A DNA stretch of 64,000 nucleotides from Affinundibacterium seohonense (GCF_014284305.1 NZ_JACOFW010000001.1:372001-436000), one strand, 5' to 3'; shown: positions 28,678 to 38,083, counted from the stretch's first letter. Translations and numbers: made by a program. Notes: generated by a model not told the origin, from the letters alone.

Positions 28678-30350
28678 ATCCATCTCAATCTTCTTACCTG
28701 AAGACCCCGTATGACTCAGTTCGGACACTGTGGGCAATCTTGGTGGGGTTCTTAATTATTTGGTTTTACATGCTCGGTGCACGTACGTTAGTGCCAACCG
28801 ACGAAGGTCGTTACGCTGAAATGGCGCGTGAAATGGTGGCGACTGGTGATTGGATTACACAACGTTTAAACGGTATCAAATACTTCGAAAAACCACCACT
28901 GCAAAATTGGATGAACGCACTCACCTTTAGCTTGTTTGGCTTGGGCGATTGGCAGGCGCGACTTTGGACCGGTTTGTGTGGGTTAATCGGTATTTTAGCG
29001 GCTAGCTATACCGCTTACAAAATCTATGGTCGTCGAGTTGCGATCAGCACAGCTTTAATTTTAGGCTCCAGTTTTTACTGGGCGGCGATGGGACATATCA
29101 ATACCTTGGATATGGGCTTGTCCGGCATGATGACCTTGGCATTGTGCGGTCTATTATTAGCACAACGTGATGGCGCCAGCGACAAAGAACAAAGAAATGG
29201 CATGTTGCTGTGCTGGGCTGGCATGGCACTGGCAACGATGTCTAAAGGGCTAATCGGCTTTGTGCTACCTGGTGCGGTGCTAGTTTTGTACACGATTTGG
29301 ACGCGCGATCTTGGATTATGGTTACGCCTGCATATGGGCAAGGGTTTGTTGTTGTTTTTTGCGATTACCGTGCCCTGGTTTATTTTGGTGTGGCAAGCCA
29401 ATCCTGAGCATCCACAGTTCTTTTTTATCCACGAACATTTTCAACGCTTCACCAGCACCGTGCATAAACGCGGTGGTGCTTGGTACTATTTCTTTCCATT
29501 GCTGATCATCGGCATCGTTCCTTGGTTAGGCTTGTTATTGCAAAGTTTGTTGGCATCACTGCGTAAAGAACAAAGTCAGTTCCAAGCCAAGAAAATGTTG
29601 ACGATCTGGGCGGTCTTTATTTTCTTTTTCTTTAGTGTTTCAGGTTCAAAATTACCGTCTTATATTTTGCCGATATTTCCAGCCTTAGCGATTTTGATTG
29701 CTTGTCAATTAGAGAAAATATCCGTGATGAGTTTACGTCTCAATGCGGGTCTGTTGACGTTAATTGGTGTGGCCTCATTGGTGTTCACTCCCAAGATCGC
29801 AGGTATCGCAAAGGCTCCGTACGAACTACCATTTTATGAAACAATGATACCGTGGGCGTATGCCGCTGCCACCATTGCACTAGTTGGTGGTTTAGTTGGT
29901 ATCCTGTTCGCGAAACGCCATAAAGATGTCGCTGTGCTCGCGATGGCGATTGGTGGCTATCTCGGTGGCCAAGTGGTTTTCATCGGTCACGATCAATGGG
30001 GCAAATACAGTGCTGGTATCTATCACTTACCTGCTATCCAAGCTGAATTAAAAGCCGATACGCCAATTTTTGCAGTTGCCCGCTATGAACAATCACTACC
30101 ATTCTATTTGCGCCGTACCACAATTTTGGTGGAGAATCCGGACGAAATGCAATTTGGCGTGGGCATACAACCAGAATTATGGATACCAAAACGGGCCGAC
30201 TTCATTATCAAGTGGCGAGCAATGCATGCAAAAGGTGAAAAGGCTGTAGCGTTCTTGAATCCTACGGTCTATAAAGCGATGCAAGATGAAGCGGTACCGA
30301 TGAAGCTTATTGGCGAAGATCCTAAGCGGATTATCGTTGCGATTCCTTAA
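28674..30350 (+). CDS. arnT: Undecaprenyl-phosphate aminoarabinose:lipid A transferase-like glycosyltransferase (ArnT)
   Basis: This is a GT83/PMT-family inner-membrane transferase that moves 4-amino-4-deoxy-L-arabinose from undecaprenyl phosphate to lipid A on the periplasmic face. It has 558 residues with about 12 transmembrane segments. The first periplasmic loop has the catalytic acid region VPTDEGRYAEMAREM with an Asp/Glu pair, and FEKPPLQNWMNAL. Lipid A so modified binds cationic peptides such as polymyxin poorly. It overlaps the Mth938-like gene by 4 bp and leads the arn genes. Confidence 0.9.
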   Translation: MNPSQSSYLKTPYDSVRTLWAILVGFLIIWFYMLGARTLVPTDEGRYAEMAREMVATGDWITQRLNGIKYFEKPPLQNWMNALTFSLFGLGDWQARLWTGLCGLIGILAASYTAYKIYGRRVAISTALILGSSFYWAAMGHINTLDMGLSGMMTLALCGLLLAQRDGASDKEQRNGMLLCWAGMALATMSKGLIGFVLPGAVLVLYTIWTRDLGLWLRLHMGKGLLLFFAITVPWFILVWQANPEHPQFFFIHEHFQRFTSTVHKRGGAWYYFFPLLIIGIVPWLGLLLQSLLASLRKEQSQFQAKKMLTIWAVFIFFFFSVSGSKLPSYILPIFPALAILIACQLEKISVMSLRLNAGLLTLIGVASLVFTPKIAGIAKAPYELPFYETMIPWAYAAATIALVGGLVGILFAKRHKDVAVLAMAIGGYLGGQVVFIGHDQWGKYSAGIYHLPAIQAELKADTPIFAVARYEQSLPFYLRRTTILVENPDEMQFGVGIQPELWIPKRADFIIKWRAMHAKGEKAVAFLNPTVYKAMQDEAVPMKLIGEDPKRIIVAIP

Positions 30351-30408
30351 TCGACGCTGCCATTCACGTCCGCACTGATCAACACTATTTGTTTTACGAA
30401 AGAATAAT

Positions 30409-31536
30409 ATGAGCACCAACCAGGCATTTCTTCCATTTACCAAGCCAACAATCGACGAAGAGACCATCAGTGCAGTGGCTGAGGTGCTGCGCTCTGGCTG
30501 GCTCACGAGTGGCCCCAATGTAAAAGCCTTGGAAGCACAATTATCGACTTACTTTGGCGGTCGTCCGGTACGCACCTTTAATTCCGGAACCTGCACAATG
30601 GAGATCGCTTTGCGTATCGCGGGCATCGGCGCTGGTGATGAAGTGATTACCACGCCCAATTCCTGGGTTGCCACCGCCAACGTAATTATCGAAGTTGGTG
30701 CTACGCCAGTGTTTGTGGATATTGATCCGAAAACCCACAATATTGATTTGAACAAAGTCGAGGCAGCAATTACACCGCGCACCAAAGGCATTATTCCGGT
30801 TCACATGTGCGGTCTGCCGTGCGATATGGATCATTTATATGCGATTGCGAAGAAACACAATTTACGTGTAGTCGAGGACGCCGCGCAAGCGATCGGCTCG
30901 ACTTGGAAAGGTCAACGCATAGGCGCTTTCGGTGATTTCGCCTCTTTCAGTTTTCAAGTGAATAAAAACGTCATGACCGCGGAAGGTGGTTGCCTGGTAT
31001 TAAATAATGAAGACGAAGCCAAATTGGCTGAAAAATATCGTCTGCAAGGTGTTTCACGCACTGGACTCGATGGCATCGACGTCGATGTCTTGGGCGGCAA
31101 ATACAATATGACGGATATTTCTGCAGTCATAGGTCTGGGGCAAATGAAACGTTTGGAAGAATTCAATACCAAGCGCAAAGCACTCGCGCATCACTACTTC
31201 ACGAGCTTCGGTACCGATTTTGAAACGCTGACTGGCGCTGAATTGCCAGTCGCTGATTTTACGAATTCAAACTGGCACATGTTCCATATTGTTTTGCCTG
31301 AACGCGTCAATCGCGGGGAATTCATGCAAAAAATGTTGGATATGGGGATAGGACTTGGCTACCACTATCGCGCTATTCATTTGTTCACCTTGTACCGTGA
31401 GCGCGGCTTTACGGATGGCATGTTCCCTATCGCCGAACGTGTTGGCAAGCAAATTGTGACGCTACCACTTTTCCCGACCATGAACGAAAGTGATGTCGAA
31501 CGGGTAGTGGCTGCGGTAAAATCCTGTCTACACTAA
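30409..31536 (+). CDS. arnB: UDP-4-amino-4-deoxy-L-arabinose aminotransferase (ArnB)
   Basis: This PLP enzyme of the DegT/DnrJ/EryC1 family converts UDP-4-keto-arabinose to UDP-L-Ara4N with glutamate as amino donor. It has 375 residues. The PLP lysine lies in FSFQVNKNVMTAEGG at about residue 186; EDAAQAIGSTWKG and HMCGLPCDM are family regions. It is preceded by aaagaa at a good distance and follows arnT by 58 bp. Confidence 0.92.
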   Translation: MSTNQAFLPFTKPTIDEETISAVAEVLRSGWLTSGPNVKALEAQLSTYFGGRPVRTFNSGTCTMEIALRIAGIGAGDEVITTPNSWVATANVIIEVGATPVFVDIDPKTHNIDLNKVEAAITPRTKGIIPVHMCGLPCDMDHLYAIAKKHNLRVVEDAAQAIGSTWKGQRIGAFGDFASFSFQVNKNVMTAEGGCLVLNNEDEAKLAEKYRLQGVSRTGLDGIDVDVLGGKYNMTDISAVIGLGQMKRLEEFNTKRKALAHHYFTSFGTDFETLTGAELPVADFTNSNWHMFHIVLPERVNRGEFMQKMLDMGIGLGYHYRAIHLFTLYRERGFTDGMFPIAERVGKQIVTLPLFPTMNESDVERVVAAVKSCLH

Positions 31537-31556
31537 TTTCCTCACAGATAATCACA

Positions 31557-32513
31557 ATGCATCCTGAACTTTCCGTTGTCATTCCTGTTTATAACGAAGA
31601 AGCTGGCCTCGCCAATTTATATGCTCGACTTTACCCAGCTTTGGATAAGCTCGCAGAGCGCGGCATCACTTACGAAATTGTTTTTGTCAATGATGGCAGT
31701 CGCGATCGATCCGCTGAAATCTTGGCAGATCAATTTCGCTTGCGCCCTGATGTGACGCGCGCAGTTTTATTTAATGGTAATTACGGCCAGCACATGGCGA
31801 TCTTAGCGGGCTTTCAGGCTAGTCGAGGTGATATCGTGGTCACATTAGATGCCGATCTACAAAATCCACCGGAAGAAATTGGAGCCTTGGTCGACAAAAT
31901 GCGTGAAGGTTACGATTACGTCGGCTCTATCCGTCGCAAACGTCAAGACGCTGCCTGGCGCACTTACTTGTCAAAAGCGATGAATCGCATTCGCGAAAAG
32001 ATCACTCGCATTAAAATTACGGATCAAGGCAATATGTTGCGAGCCTATGGTCGTAATGTGATTAATCTGATTAATCAATGCACCGAGGTCAACACCTTTG
32101 TACCCGCCCTCGCCTATACCTTTGCTCGTAAGCCGACCGAAATCGTGGTTGAACATGAGGAACGTAGTGCGGGCGAATCCAAATATTCATTCTACAGTCT
32201 GATTCGTTTGAATTTTGACTTGATGACAGGCTTTTCCATCATGCCTTTGCAGTTGTTTTCGATGATGGGCATGGTTTTGTCGGGGTTGTCTGGCGGCTTG
32301 GTGGTTTTGTTGTTGATCCGCCGTTTTTTGCTCGGAGCAGAAGCCGAAGGTTTGTTCACGTTGTTCGCGATTGCCTTCTTTATGATGGGTGTGATTTTGT
32401 TCGGTATTGGTTTATTGGGCGAATACGTTGGTCGCATTTACCAGCAAGTACAAGGCCGCCCACGCTTTGTGGTGCAAACGATCTTGGAAAATAAACCTGG
32501 AGATCAAGCTTAA
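31557..32513 (+). CDS. arnC: Undecaprenyl-phosphate Ara4-formyl-N transferase (ArnC)
   Basis: This GT2 family enzyme transfers formylated aminoarabinose from UDP to undecaprenyl phosphate at the inner membrane. It has 318 residues: the GT2 N-terminus is LSVVIPVYNEEAGL, with the metal-binding DADLQNPPEE and two C-terminal transmembrane helices (about 225-300) that anchor it. It lies 20 bp after arnB and is separated by a single base from the formyltransferase start. Confidence 0.92.
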   Translation: MHPELSVVIPVYNEEAGLANLYARLYPALDKLAERGITYEIVFVNDGSRDRSAEILADQFRLRPDVTRAVLFNGNYGQHMAILAGFQASRGDIVVTLDADLQNPPEEIGALVDKMREGYDYVGSIRRKRQDAAWRTYLSKAMNRIREKITRIKITDQGNMLRAYGRNVINLINQCTEVNTFVPALAYTFARKPTEIVVEHEERSAGESKYSFYSLIRLNFDLMTGFSIMPLQLFSMMGMVLSGLSGGLVVLLLIRRFLLGAEAEGLFTLFAIAFFMMGVILFGIGLLGEYVGRIYQQVQGRPRFVVQTILENKPGDQA

Positions 32514-32514
32514 T

Positions 32515-33465
32515 ATGATTGACTCCGGAATCAAGGATGCCGCTAATTCGGCAAAGCCGTCTGCAGTCGTTTTTGCTTACCATAGCGTTGGTGTGCGCAG
32601 CATCAAAACCTTGCTGGCGCGGGGTATCGATATCAAACTCGTCGTCAGTCATGAAGACAGTGCGACGGAAACTATCTGGTTTGAATCGGTCGCAGCGCTA
32701 TGTGAAGAACGTGGCATTCCACGCATTACGCCGGACAATCCGAATACACCTGAAGTGATTGCACAAATTGCGGCACTACAGCCAGATTTCATCTTCAGCT
32801 TTTATTACCGCAATATGCTGTCCAAGGATATTTTGGCGCTGGCAAAACGCGGCGCTTACAACTTGCACGGTTCTCTCTTGCCAAAGTACCGCGGTCGTGT
32901 GCCAGTCAATTGGGCCGTATTGCATGGCGAAACCGAAACCGGTGCGACTCTGCACGAAATGACGGTGAAGCCGGATGCCGGTGCCATTATTGGGCAAACA
33001 GCAGTACCGATCTTGCCAGATGACACGGCATTTGAAGTATTTGGCAAATTAACCGTCGCCGCTGAGCAAACTTTGTGGAACGCCTTGCCAGCGATGATCG
33101 CAGGGACTGCGCCACGTATTCCCAATGATTTAAGCAGAGGCAGTTACTTCGGTGGACGCAAACCTGAAGACGGCCGTATCGACTGGAGCAAATCTGCACA
33201 AGACGTCTATAACTTGCACAGAGCGGTTGCACCGCCCTACCCTGGCGCTTTTACCGACATCCACGGCAAACATTTCATTATAGAAAAAGCACGCCTAATT
33301 AATCATTCCACCACAAAAGTGCCAGCAAATTTGCCGCAAGGAGTATCTGTAGTGGATAATGTCATTTTTGGCGTCTGTGGTGATGGCAAGGCGATTGAGA
33401 TTTTAGCCTTGCAGCACGAAGGCAAAACACTGGACAAAGAAGCATTGAAGCTCTTTTTTGCCTAA
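32515..33465 (+). CDS. arnA: UDP-Ara4N formyltransferase (N-terminal half of ArnA as a separate protein)
   Basis: This is a stand-alone formyltransferase, 316 residues, matching the N-terminal domain of bifunctional ArnA. It uses 10-formyl-tetrahydrofolate to formylate UDP-L-Ara4N. The catalytic Asn and His lie in NLHGSLLPKYRGRVPVNW, with the catalytic Asp in KPDAGAIIGQ, followed by the Fmt C-terminal barrel. In enterobacteria this is fused to the decarboxylase; here a stop and 103 bp separate them. The ATG at 32515 follows arnC by one base. Confidence 0.92.
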   Translation: MIDSGIKDAANSAKPSAVVFAYHSVGVRSIKTLLARGIDIKLVVSHEDSATETIWFESVAALCEERGIPRITPDNPNTPEVIAQIAALQPDFIFSFYYRNMLSKDILALAKRGAYNLHGSLLPKYRGRVPVNWAVLHGETETGATLHEMTVKPDAGAIIGQTAVPILPDDTAFEVFGKLTVAAEQTLWNALPAMIAGTAPRIPNDLSRGSYFGGRKPEDGRIDWSKSAQDVYNLHRAVAPPYPGAFTDIHGKHFIIEKARLINHSTTKVPANLPQGVSVVDNVIFGVCGDGKAIEILALQHEGKTLDKEALKLFFA

Positions 33466-33504
33466 GTCCTTGACTTCACTACAAAACGATGTTGCGTCGT
33501 TTAT

Positions 33505-33535
33505 CTAGCGTGACGCTAGCCGAATCTAATATTCG
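33505..33535 (+). repeat. Two small hairpins between the two arnA genes
   Basis: ctagcg-tga-cgctag (33505-33519) is followed by cgaat-ctaat-attcg (33521-33535). There is no T run. They sit in the 103-bp gap between formyltransferase and decarboxylase genes and could be RNA processing or stability elements. Confidence 0.5.
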
Positions 33536-33568
33536 AATCTACTACATTAATTTCTCAGAGAAACTACT

Positions 33569-34609
33569 ATGAAAAAAGTCCTTATTCTTGGCGTGAATGG
33601 TTTTATCGGTCACCACCTGTCCAAACGCATTCTCGAAACGACGGATTGGGAAGTGTATGGTATGGATATGCAAACGGAACGTCTGGGCGATTTACTCAAT
33701 CACCCACGTATGCATTTCTTTGAAGGCGATATCACGATCAACAAAGAATGGGTTGAATACCATGTAAAAAAGTGTGATGTGATCTTGCCTTTAGTCGCGA
33801 TCGCAACGCCATCAACTTATGTAAAACAACCTTTGCGTGTCTTTGAACTCGACTTTGAAGCGAATTTGCCTATCGTCCGCTCAGCAGCGAAATACGGCAA
33901 ACACCTAGTATTTCCGTCCACGTCTGAAGTGTATGGCATGTGCCATGACGAAGAATTCGACCCGGAAAACTCCGAATTGATTTGCGGCCCTATCAATAAA
34001 CCACGTTGGATTTATTCTTGCGCCAAGCAATTGATGGATCGCGTCATCTGGGGCTATGGCATGGAAGGTTTGAATTTCACACTATTCCGTCCATTTAACT
34101 GGATCGGTGCAGGTTTGGATTCCATTCACACACCAAAAGAAGGTTCTTCACGCGTGGTAACGCAATTCTTCGGCCATATCGTTCGTGGTGAAAATATTTC
34201 CCTGGTCGATGGCGGTGCGCAAAAACGTGCGTTCACCTATATCGATGACGGTATTGACGCATTAGTACGTATCATCGCCAATAAAGACGGCGTCGCTTCC
34301 GGCAAAATCTACAATATCGGCAACCCAACCAATAATCACTCTATCCGTGAATTGGCGCACATGATGTTGGAACTTGCTGCTGAATATCCAGAATATGCTG
34401 AATCAGCGAAGAAAGTACAATTGACTGAAACGACTTCGGCAGCTTATTACGGTGGTGGCTATCAAGACGTACAAAATCGCGTACCAAAAATCACGAATAC
34501 CTGTGAAGAGTTAGGGTGGGCACCAACTACGACGATGGCAGATTCCATGCGTCACATTTTTGATGCCTACCGTAGTCAGGTAGGACAAGCTCGCGCCTTG
34601 ATGGACTAA
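33569..34609 (+). CDS. UDP-glucuronate decarboxylase (C-terminal half of ArnA as a separate protein)
   Basis: This NAD-dependent short-chain epimerase-family enzyme oxidises and decarboxylates UDP-glucuronate to the UDP-4-ketopentose used by ArnB. It has 346 residues. The NAD site is LILGVNGFIGHHL, the catalytic Tyr/Lys are in YSCAKQLMD, and FRPFNWIGAGLDS is typical of the ArnA decarboxylase domain. It is the other half of the split ArnA. Confidence 0.92.
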   Translation: MKKVLILGVNGFIGHHLSKRILETTDWEVYGMDMQTERLGDLLNHPRMHFFEGDITINKEWVEYHVKKCDVILPLVAIATPSTYVKQPLRVFELDFEANLPIVRSAAKYGKHLVFPSTSEVYGMCHDEEFDPENSELICGPINKPRWIYSCAKQLMDRVIWGYGMEGLNFTLFRPFNWIGAGLDSIHTPKEGSSRVVTQFFGHIVRGENISLVDGGAQKRAFTYIDDGIDALVRIIANKDGVASGKIYNIGNPTNNHSIRELAHMMLELAAEYPEYAESAKKVQLTETTSAAYYGGGYQDVQNRVPKITNTCEELGWAPTTTMADSMRHIFDAYRSQVGQARALMD

Positions 34610-34619
34610 ATGCCATCTG

Positions 34620-34652
34620 TGTCAGGACTGGTGAAGAAAGCGAGTCCTGACA
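34620..34652 (+). terminator. Hairpin with weak U-tract inside the arn operon
   Basis: tgtcaggact (34620-34629) pairs perfectly with agtcctgaca (34643-34652) across 13 nt, followed by gtttta. It lies between the decarboxylase gene and arnD. It may be a partial terminator or attenuator, or an mRNA end-protecting hairpin. Confidence 0.6.
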
Positions 34653-34685
34653 GTTTTAGATTCCAACTATTGTTTTCAAAAACCG

Positions 34686-35630
34686 ATGCCCACTATCGTA
34701 TTAAAGATTGATGTGGACACCTACCGAGGCACCCGTGAGGGCGTGCCAAATCTGGTGCGCATCCTCAAGCAACATCAAGCTAATGCCACGTTCTTGTTTT
34801 CCTTAGGTAAGGATCACACGGGATGGGCCTTGCGTCGCGCATTCCGTCCGGGTTTTTTCAAAAAAGTCTCTAGAACTTCCGTACTCGAACATTACGGTCC
34901 TAAGACTTTAATGTATGGTGTATTTTTGCCAGCGCCAGATATTGGTAAAGAATGTGTGGAAGAAATGCGCGCCACCAAGCGAGCTGGCTTTGAATGCGGC
35001 ATTCACTGTTGGGATCATGTCGTGTGGCAAGATAATGTACGCCGTCGTGGCGAGGCGTGGACGCAAAAACAAATGTTAGCGGCCTACGAACGCTACAATG
35101 AAATTTTTGGCGCCCCGCCTAAAACTTATGGCGCGGCGGGCTGGCAGATGAATCCACATGCTTTCGCGCAATTGGATCAATTTGGTATGCACTATTCGTC
35201 CGACACGCGGGCGATGCTAAAGGAAGATGGCTCGCTGGCAAATCCGGCAGCAGGACCATATCGGCTCAGTCATGACGATCAGGTTTTTGATTGTGTGCAA
35301 TTACCAACTACTTTGCCAACCTTAGACGAATTACTTGGCGTAGAAATTGATGGCGCTGTCGTCACCGAGTCAACTATTGCCTCAGTTATTTTAGGATTGA
35401 CAGCTGAACCGAGAAATCATGTATTTACTATGCATGCAGAGCTTGAAGGACAAAAACTTGCCCCCATCTTAATTGAGTTGCTTAATGGATGGAGCGAACA
35501 AGGATATCTTTGCATTTCTATGGGGCAATATTTCGCCAACATTAGGGAACAAGAATTACCGGTCTATCCATTAACATGGGCTGAGCTCCCTGGACGCTCT
35601 GGAGAATTACTCGCGCTCGATGCGAAATAG
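34686..35630 (+). CDS. arnD: Ara4-formyl-N-phosphoundecaprenol deformylase (ArnD)
   Basis: This NodB-type polysaccharide deacetylase fold enzyme removes the formyl group from undecaprenyl-phosphate-Ara4FN. It has 314 residues. The metal site is IDVDTYRG near residue 10, with HCWDH mid-protein and the C-terminal HAELEG. No membrane segment. It starts 76 bp after the decarboxylase gene. No arnE/arnF flippase gene follows; the next gene is bcp. Confidence 0.9.
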   Translation: MPTIVLKIDVDTYRGTREGVPNLVRILKQHQANATFLFSLGKDHTGWALRRAFRPGFFKKVSRTSVLEHYGPKTLMYGVFLPAPDIGKECVEEMRATKRAGFECGIHCWDHVVWQDNVRRRGEAWTQKQMLAAYERYNEIFGAPPKTYGAAGWQMNPHAFAQLDQFGMHYSSDTRAMLKEDGSLANPAAGPYRLSHDDQVFDCVQLPTTLPTLDELLGVEIDGAVVTESTIASVILGLTAEPRNHVFTMHAELEGQKLAPILIELLNGWSEQGYLCISMGQYFANIREQELPVYPLTWAELPGRSGELLALDAK

Positions 35631-35673
35631 CTCATCACCTCTCCAATTCACATCTTTTTTCTAGGAGATACTT

Positions 35674-36174
35674 GTGTCAGAAAGTCTCAATAAGGAAAGC
35701 AACGAGGCTGTAAGCGCCATTGGTTGTCAAGTTCCAACATTCTCAGCGTCGATGACTGGTGCCAGCGGTTTTTCGCTAGACACTTATCTTGGAAAGAAAG
35801 TGATTCTCTATTTCTATCCAAAAGATAACACCCCTGGTTGCACAACCGAAAGCATCGCTTTTCGTGATATTCACTCACAACTAATCGCGAATAATGCCGT
35901 CATTTTCGGAATTAGTCGCGACAGCTTGCGTTCGCATGAAGGATTCAAGAGCAAGCTAGAACTGCCATTTGAACTGATTACGGATCCGGATGAAACCCTG
36001 TGTTTGATGTTTAATGTGATGAAAATGAAAAACATGTACGGTAAACAAGTACGCGGCATTGAACGCAGCACGTTTGTTATTGACGAGTCTGGTAAGTTAG
36101 TGAAAGAATGGCGCGGAGTGAAGGTCGCCGACCATGCTCAAGCCGTGTTAGATTTTGTGAGTAGCCAAACTTAA
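35674..36174 (+). CDS. bcp: Thiol peroxidase / peroxiredoxin Bcp
   Basis: This is a peroxiredoxin of the PrxQ/Bcp type that reduces peroxides, 166 residues. The peroxidatic Cys is residue 56 in TPGCTTES. The resolving Cys five residues later in E. coli Bcp is replaced by Ile, so recycling must use another cysteine (for example in DETLCLMF) or an external thiol. The GTG start at 35674 has aggaga upstream. It may be a separate unit from arnD 44 bp upstream. Confidence 0.92.
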   Translation: MSESLNKESNEAVSAIGCQVPTFSASMTGASGFSLDTYLGKKVILYFYPKDNTPGCTTESIAFRDIHSQLIANNAVIFGISRDSLRSHEGFKSKLELPFELITDPDETLCLMFNVMKMKNMYGKQVRGIERSTFVIDESGKLVKEWRGVKVADHAQAVLDFVSSQT

Positions 36175-36197
36175 TTGAAATCAAATCATTATCAAAT

Positions 36198-36247
36198 GAA
36201 AGCCGTTTCAGAAGACATCATGTGCTTCTCAAGCGGCTTTTATTTTT
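36198..36247 (+). terminator. Rho-independent terminator after bcp
   Basis: aaagccg pairs with cggcttt, with an inner agaag/cttct stem, followed by tatttttg. Confidence 0.75.
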
Positions 36248-36290
36248 GTTATTTTCCTTTTCACATCACTATTTTTTCTAAGAGGTTCTA

Positions 36291-38030
36291 ATGCCCCTGC
36301 CAAAAATGCCGACCAAACCGGCGGCCCTGCTTTCTCCGAAAGACTATCCTAAAGCAGATAAAGGAAAATTAAAACAAGCGGTCAGTACGGAAGTGAAGCC
36401 AACTTTGATAGCAAAACAAGCTTCGACTGCGAAAACTAGCCAACCCCAAGCGACACAAGCTAGGAAGGCTAGTGCGATAAAAACAAACGCGACGACACCA
36501 GCGATTGCCAGAAGCAAAACTGCACACAACACAGCTAGCCCGACGAGCACGGTACAGACAACAGATCACAAGCTAAAGAATAATCCAGCCAAATCACCGG
36601 TCAGTAAAGCTGCGGACAAAAAAGGCATTACGAAACTATTTGTTCTGGATACGAATGTCTTAATGCACGATCCAACCTCGCTGTTTCGTTTCGAAGAACA
36701 CGATATTTATTTACCCATGATCACCTTGGAAGAATTAGATGATCATAAAAAGGGTATGTCAGAAGTCGCCAGGAACGCTCGACAGATTTCTCGCAATCTT
36801 GATGCGCTAGTCGGCGGTATCGAACATGAAGATATTGAGCTTGGCATTCCACTTTCCAAACTCGGCAATAAAGATGCCAAGGGACGCTTATTTTTTCAAA
36901 CGAAATTGCAAGGCGTTACCTTGCCACAAGGACTGCCTCAAGGTAAAGCAGACAATCAGATTTTGGGCGTGGTACGCGCTTTAGAAGCCGAGTTTCCAGG
37001 ACGCCCTATCGTATTGGTATCGAAGGATATCAATATGCGAATCAAAGCCCGTGCAATGGGATTGCCAGCAGAAGATTACTTCAATGATCACGTGCTGGAA
37101 GATTCCGATTTGCTTTATACCGGGATTGTGCAACTGCCTAGTGATTTCTGGAGCAAACATGGTAAAGGCATTGAAACTTGGCAAGAAAATAAAAATGGCA
37201 TCAGCACCACTTTTTATCGTATTACTGGGCCGCTAATCCCTTCACTTCTGGTCAATCAGTTCGTATACCTTGAGCCCAATAACGGTGAGGCGTCTTTTTA
37301 TGGGCAAGTTAGACAGATCAATGGAAAAACCGCAGTCTTACAAACCTTGCGTGACTACGGCCACTCGAAACATAGTGTTTGGGGTGTAACTTCACGTAAT
37401 CGAGAACAGAATTTTGCCTTGAATCTCTTGATGGATCCTGAATGTGATTTCGTCACTTTGCTCGGCCAAGCGGGTACGGGTAAAACATTACTGGCGCTAG
37501 CTGCAGGTCTAGCACAAGTCTTAGAGACCAAAACCTACAATGAAATTATCGTGACTCGCGTAACTGTTCCAGTCGGTGAAGACATTGGTTTCTTACCTGG
37601 TACAGAGGAAGAAAAGATGTCTCCATGGATGGGCGCTTTCGATGACAATCTAGAGGTCTTAAATAAATCAGATAGCGATGCAGGTGATTGGGGACGTGCT
37701 GCGACACAGGATTTGATTCGTTCAAAAATTAAGATCAAGTCCTTGAACTTCATGCGCGGACGCACTTTCGTGAATAAATTTTTGATTATCGATGAAGCGC
37801 AGAATTTGACACCAAAACAAGTCAAAACTCTAGTCACTCGCGCTGGGCCAGGCACCAAAATTCTCTGCTTAGGCAATATTGCTCAGATTGACACACCTTA
37901 CTTGACCGAAGGTTCTAGTGGATTGACCTATGTCGTTGATAGGTTTAAAGGATGGGCTCACAGTGGCCATGTCACTTTAGCGCGAGGTGAACGATCGCGC
38001 TTGGCAGATCACGCAAGCGAAATCCTCTAA
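36291..38030 (+). CDS. PhoH family protein with PIN nuclease domain
   Basis: This PIN-PhoH2 type protein is probably an RNase coupled to a helicase-like ATPase. Residues 1-105 are a low-complexity Lys/Ala/Thr/Ser/Pro tail. The PIN domain (about 110-250) starts KLFVLDTNVLMHDP with the first catalytic Asp and has later acidic residues (TLEELDDHKKG). The C-terminal PhoH ATPase has Walker A GQAGTGKT (about 390) and Walker B FLIIDEAQN. Total 579 residues. It is monocistronic with its own terminator. Confidence 0.9.
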   Translation: MPLPKMPTKPAALLSPKDYPKADKGKLKQAVSTEVKPTLIAKQASTAKTSQPQATQARKASAIKTNATTPAIARSKTAHNTASPTSTVQTTDHKLKNNPAKSPVSKAADKKGITKLFVLDTNVLMHDPTSLFRFEEHDIYLPMITLEELDDHKKGMSEVARNARQISRNLDALVGGIEHEDIELGIPLSKLGNKDAKGRLFFQTKLQGVTLPQGLPQGKADNQILGVVRALEAEFPGRPIVLVSKDINMRIKARAMGLPAEDYFNDHVLEDSDLLYTGIVQLPSDFWSKHGKGIETWQENKNGISTTFYRITGPLIPSLLVNQFVYLEPNNGEASFYGQVRQINGKTAVLQTLRDYGHSKHSVWGVTSRNREQNFALNLLMDPECDFVTLLGQAGTGKTLLALAAGLAQVLETKTYNEIIVTRVTVPVGEDIGFLPGTEEEKMSPWMGAFDDNLEVLNKSDSDAGDWGRAATQDLIRSKIKIKSLNFMRGRTFVNKFLIIDEAQNLTPKQVKTLVTRAGPGTKILCLGNIAQIDTPYLTEGSSGLTYVVDRFKGWAHSGHVTLARGERSRLADHASEIL

Positions 38031-38044
38031 TTGGGATTTAGCAA

Positions 38045-38083
38045 CAAAAAAAGCGCAATTCGAGTATGAATTGCGCTTTTTTT
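38045..38083 (+). terminator. Rho-independent terminator after the PhoH gene
   Basis: aaaaaaagcgcaattc pairs with gaattgcgcttttttt across a 6-nt loop. Confidence 0.92.
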
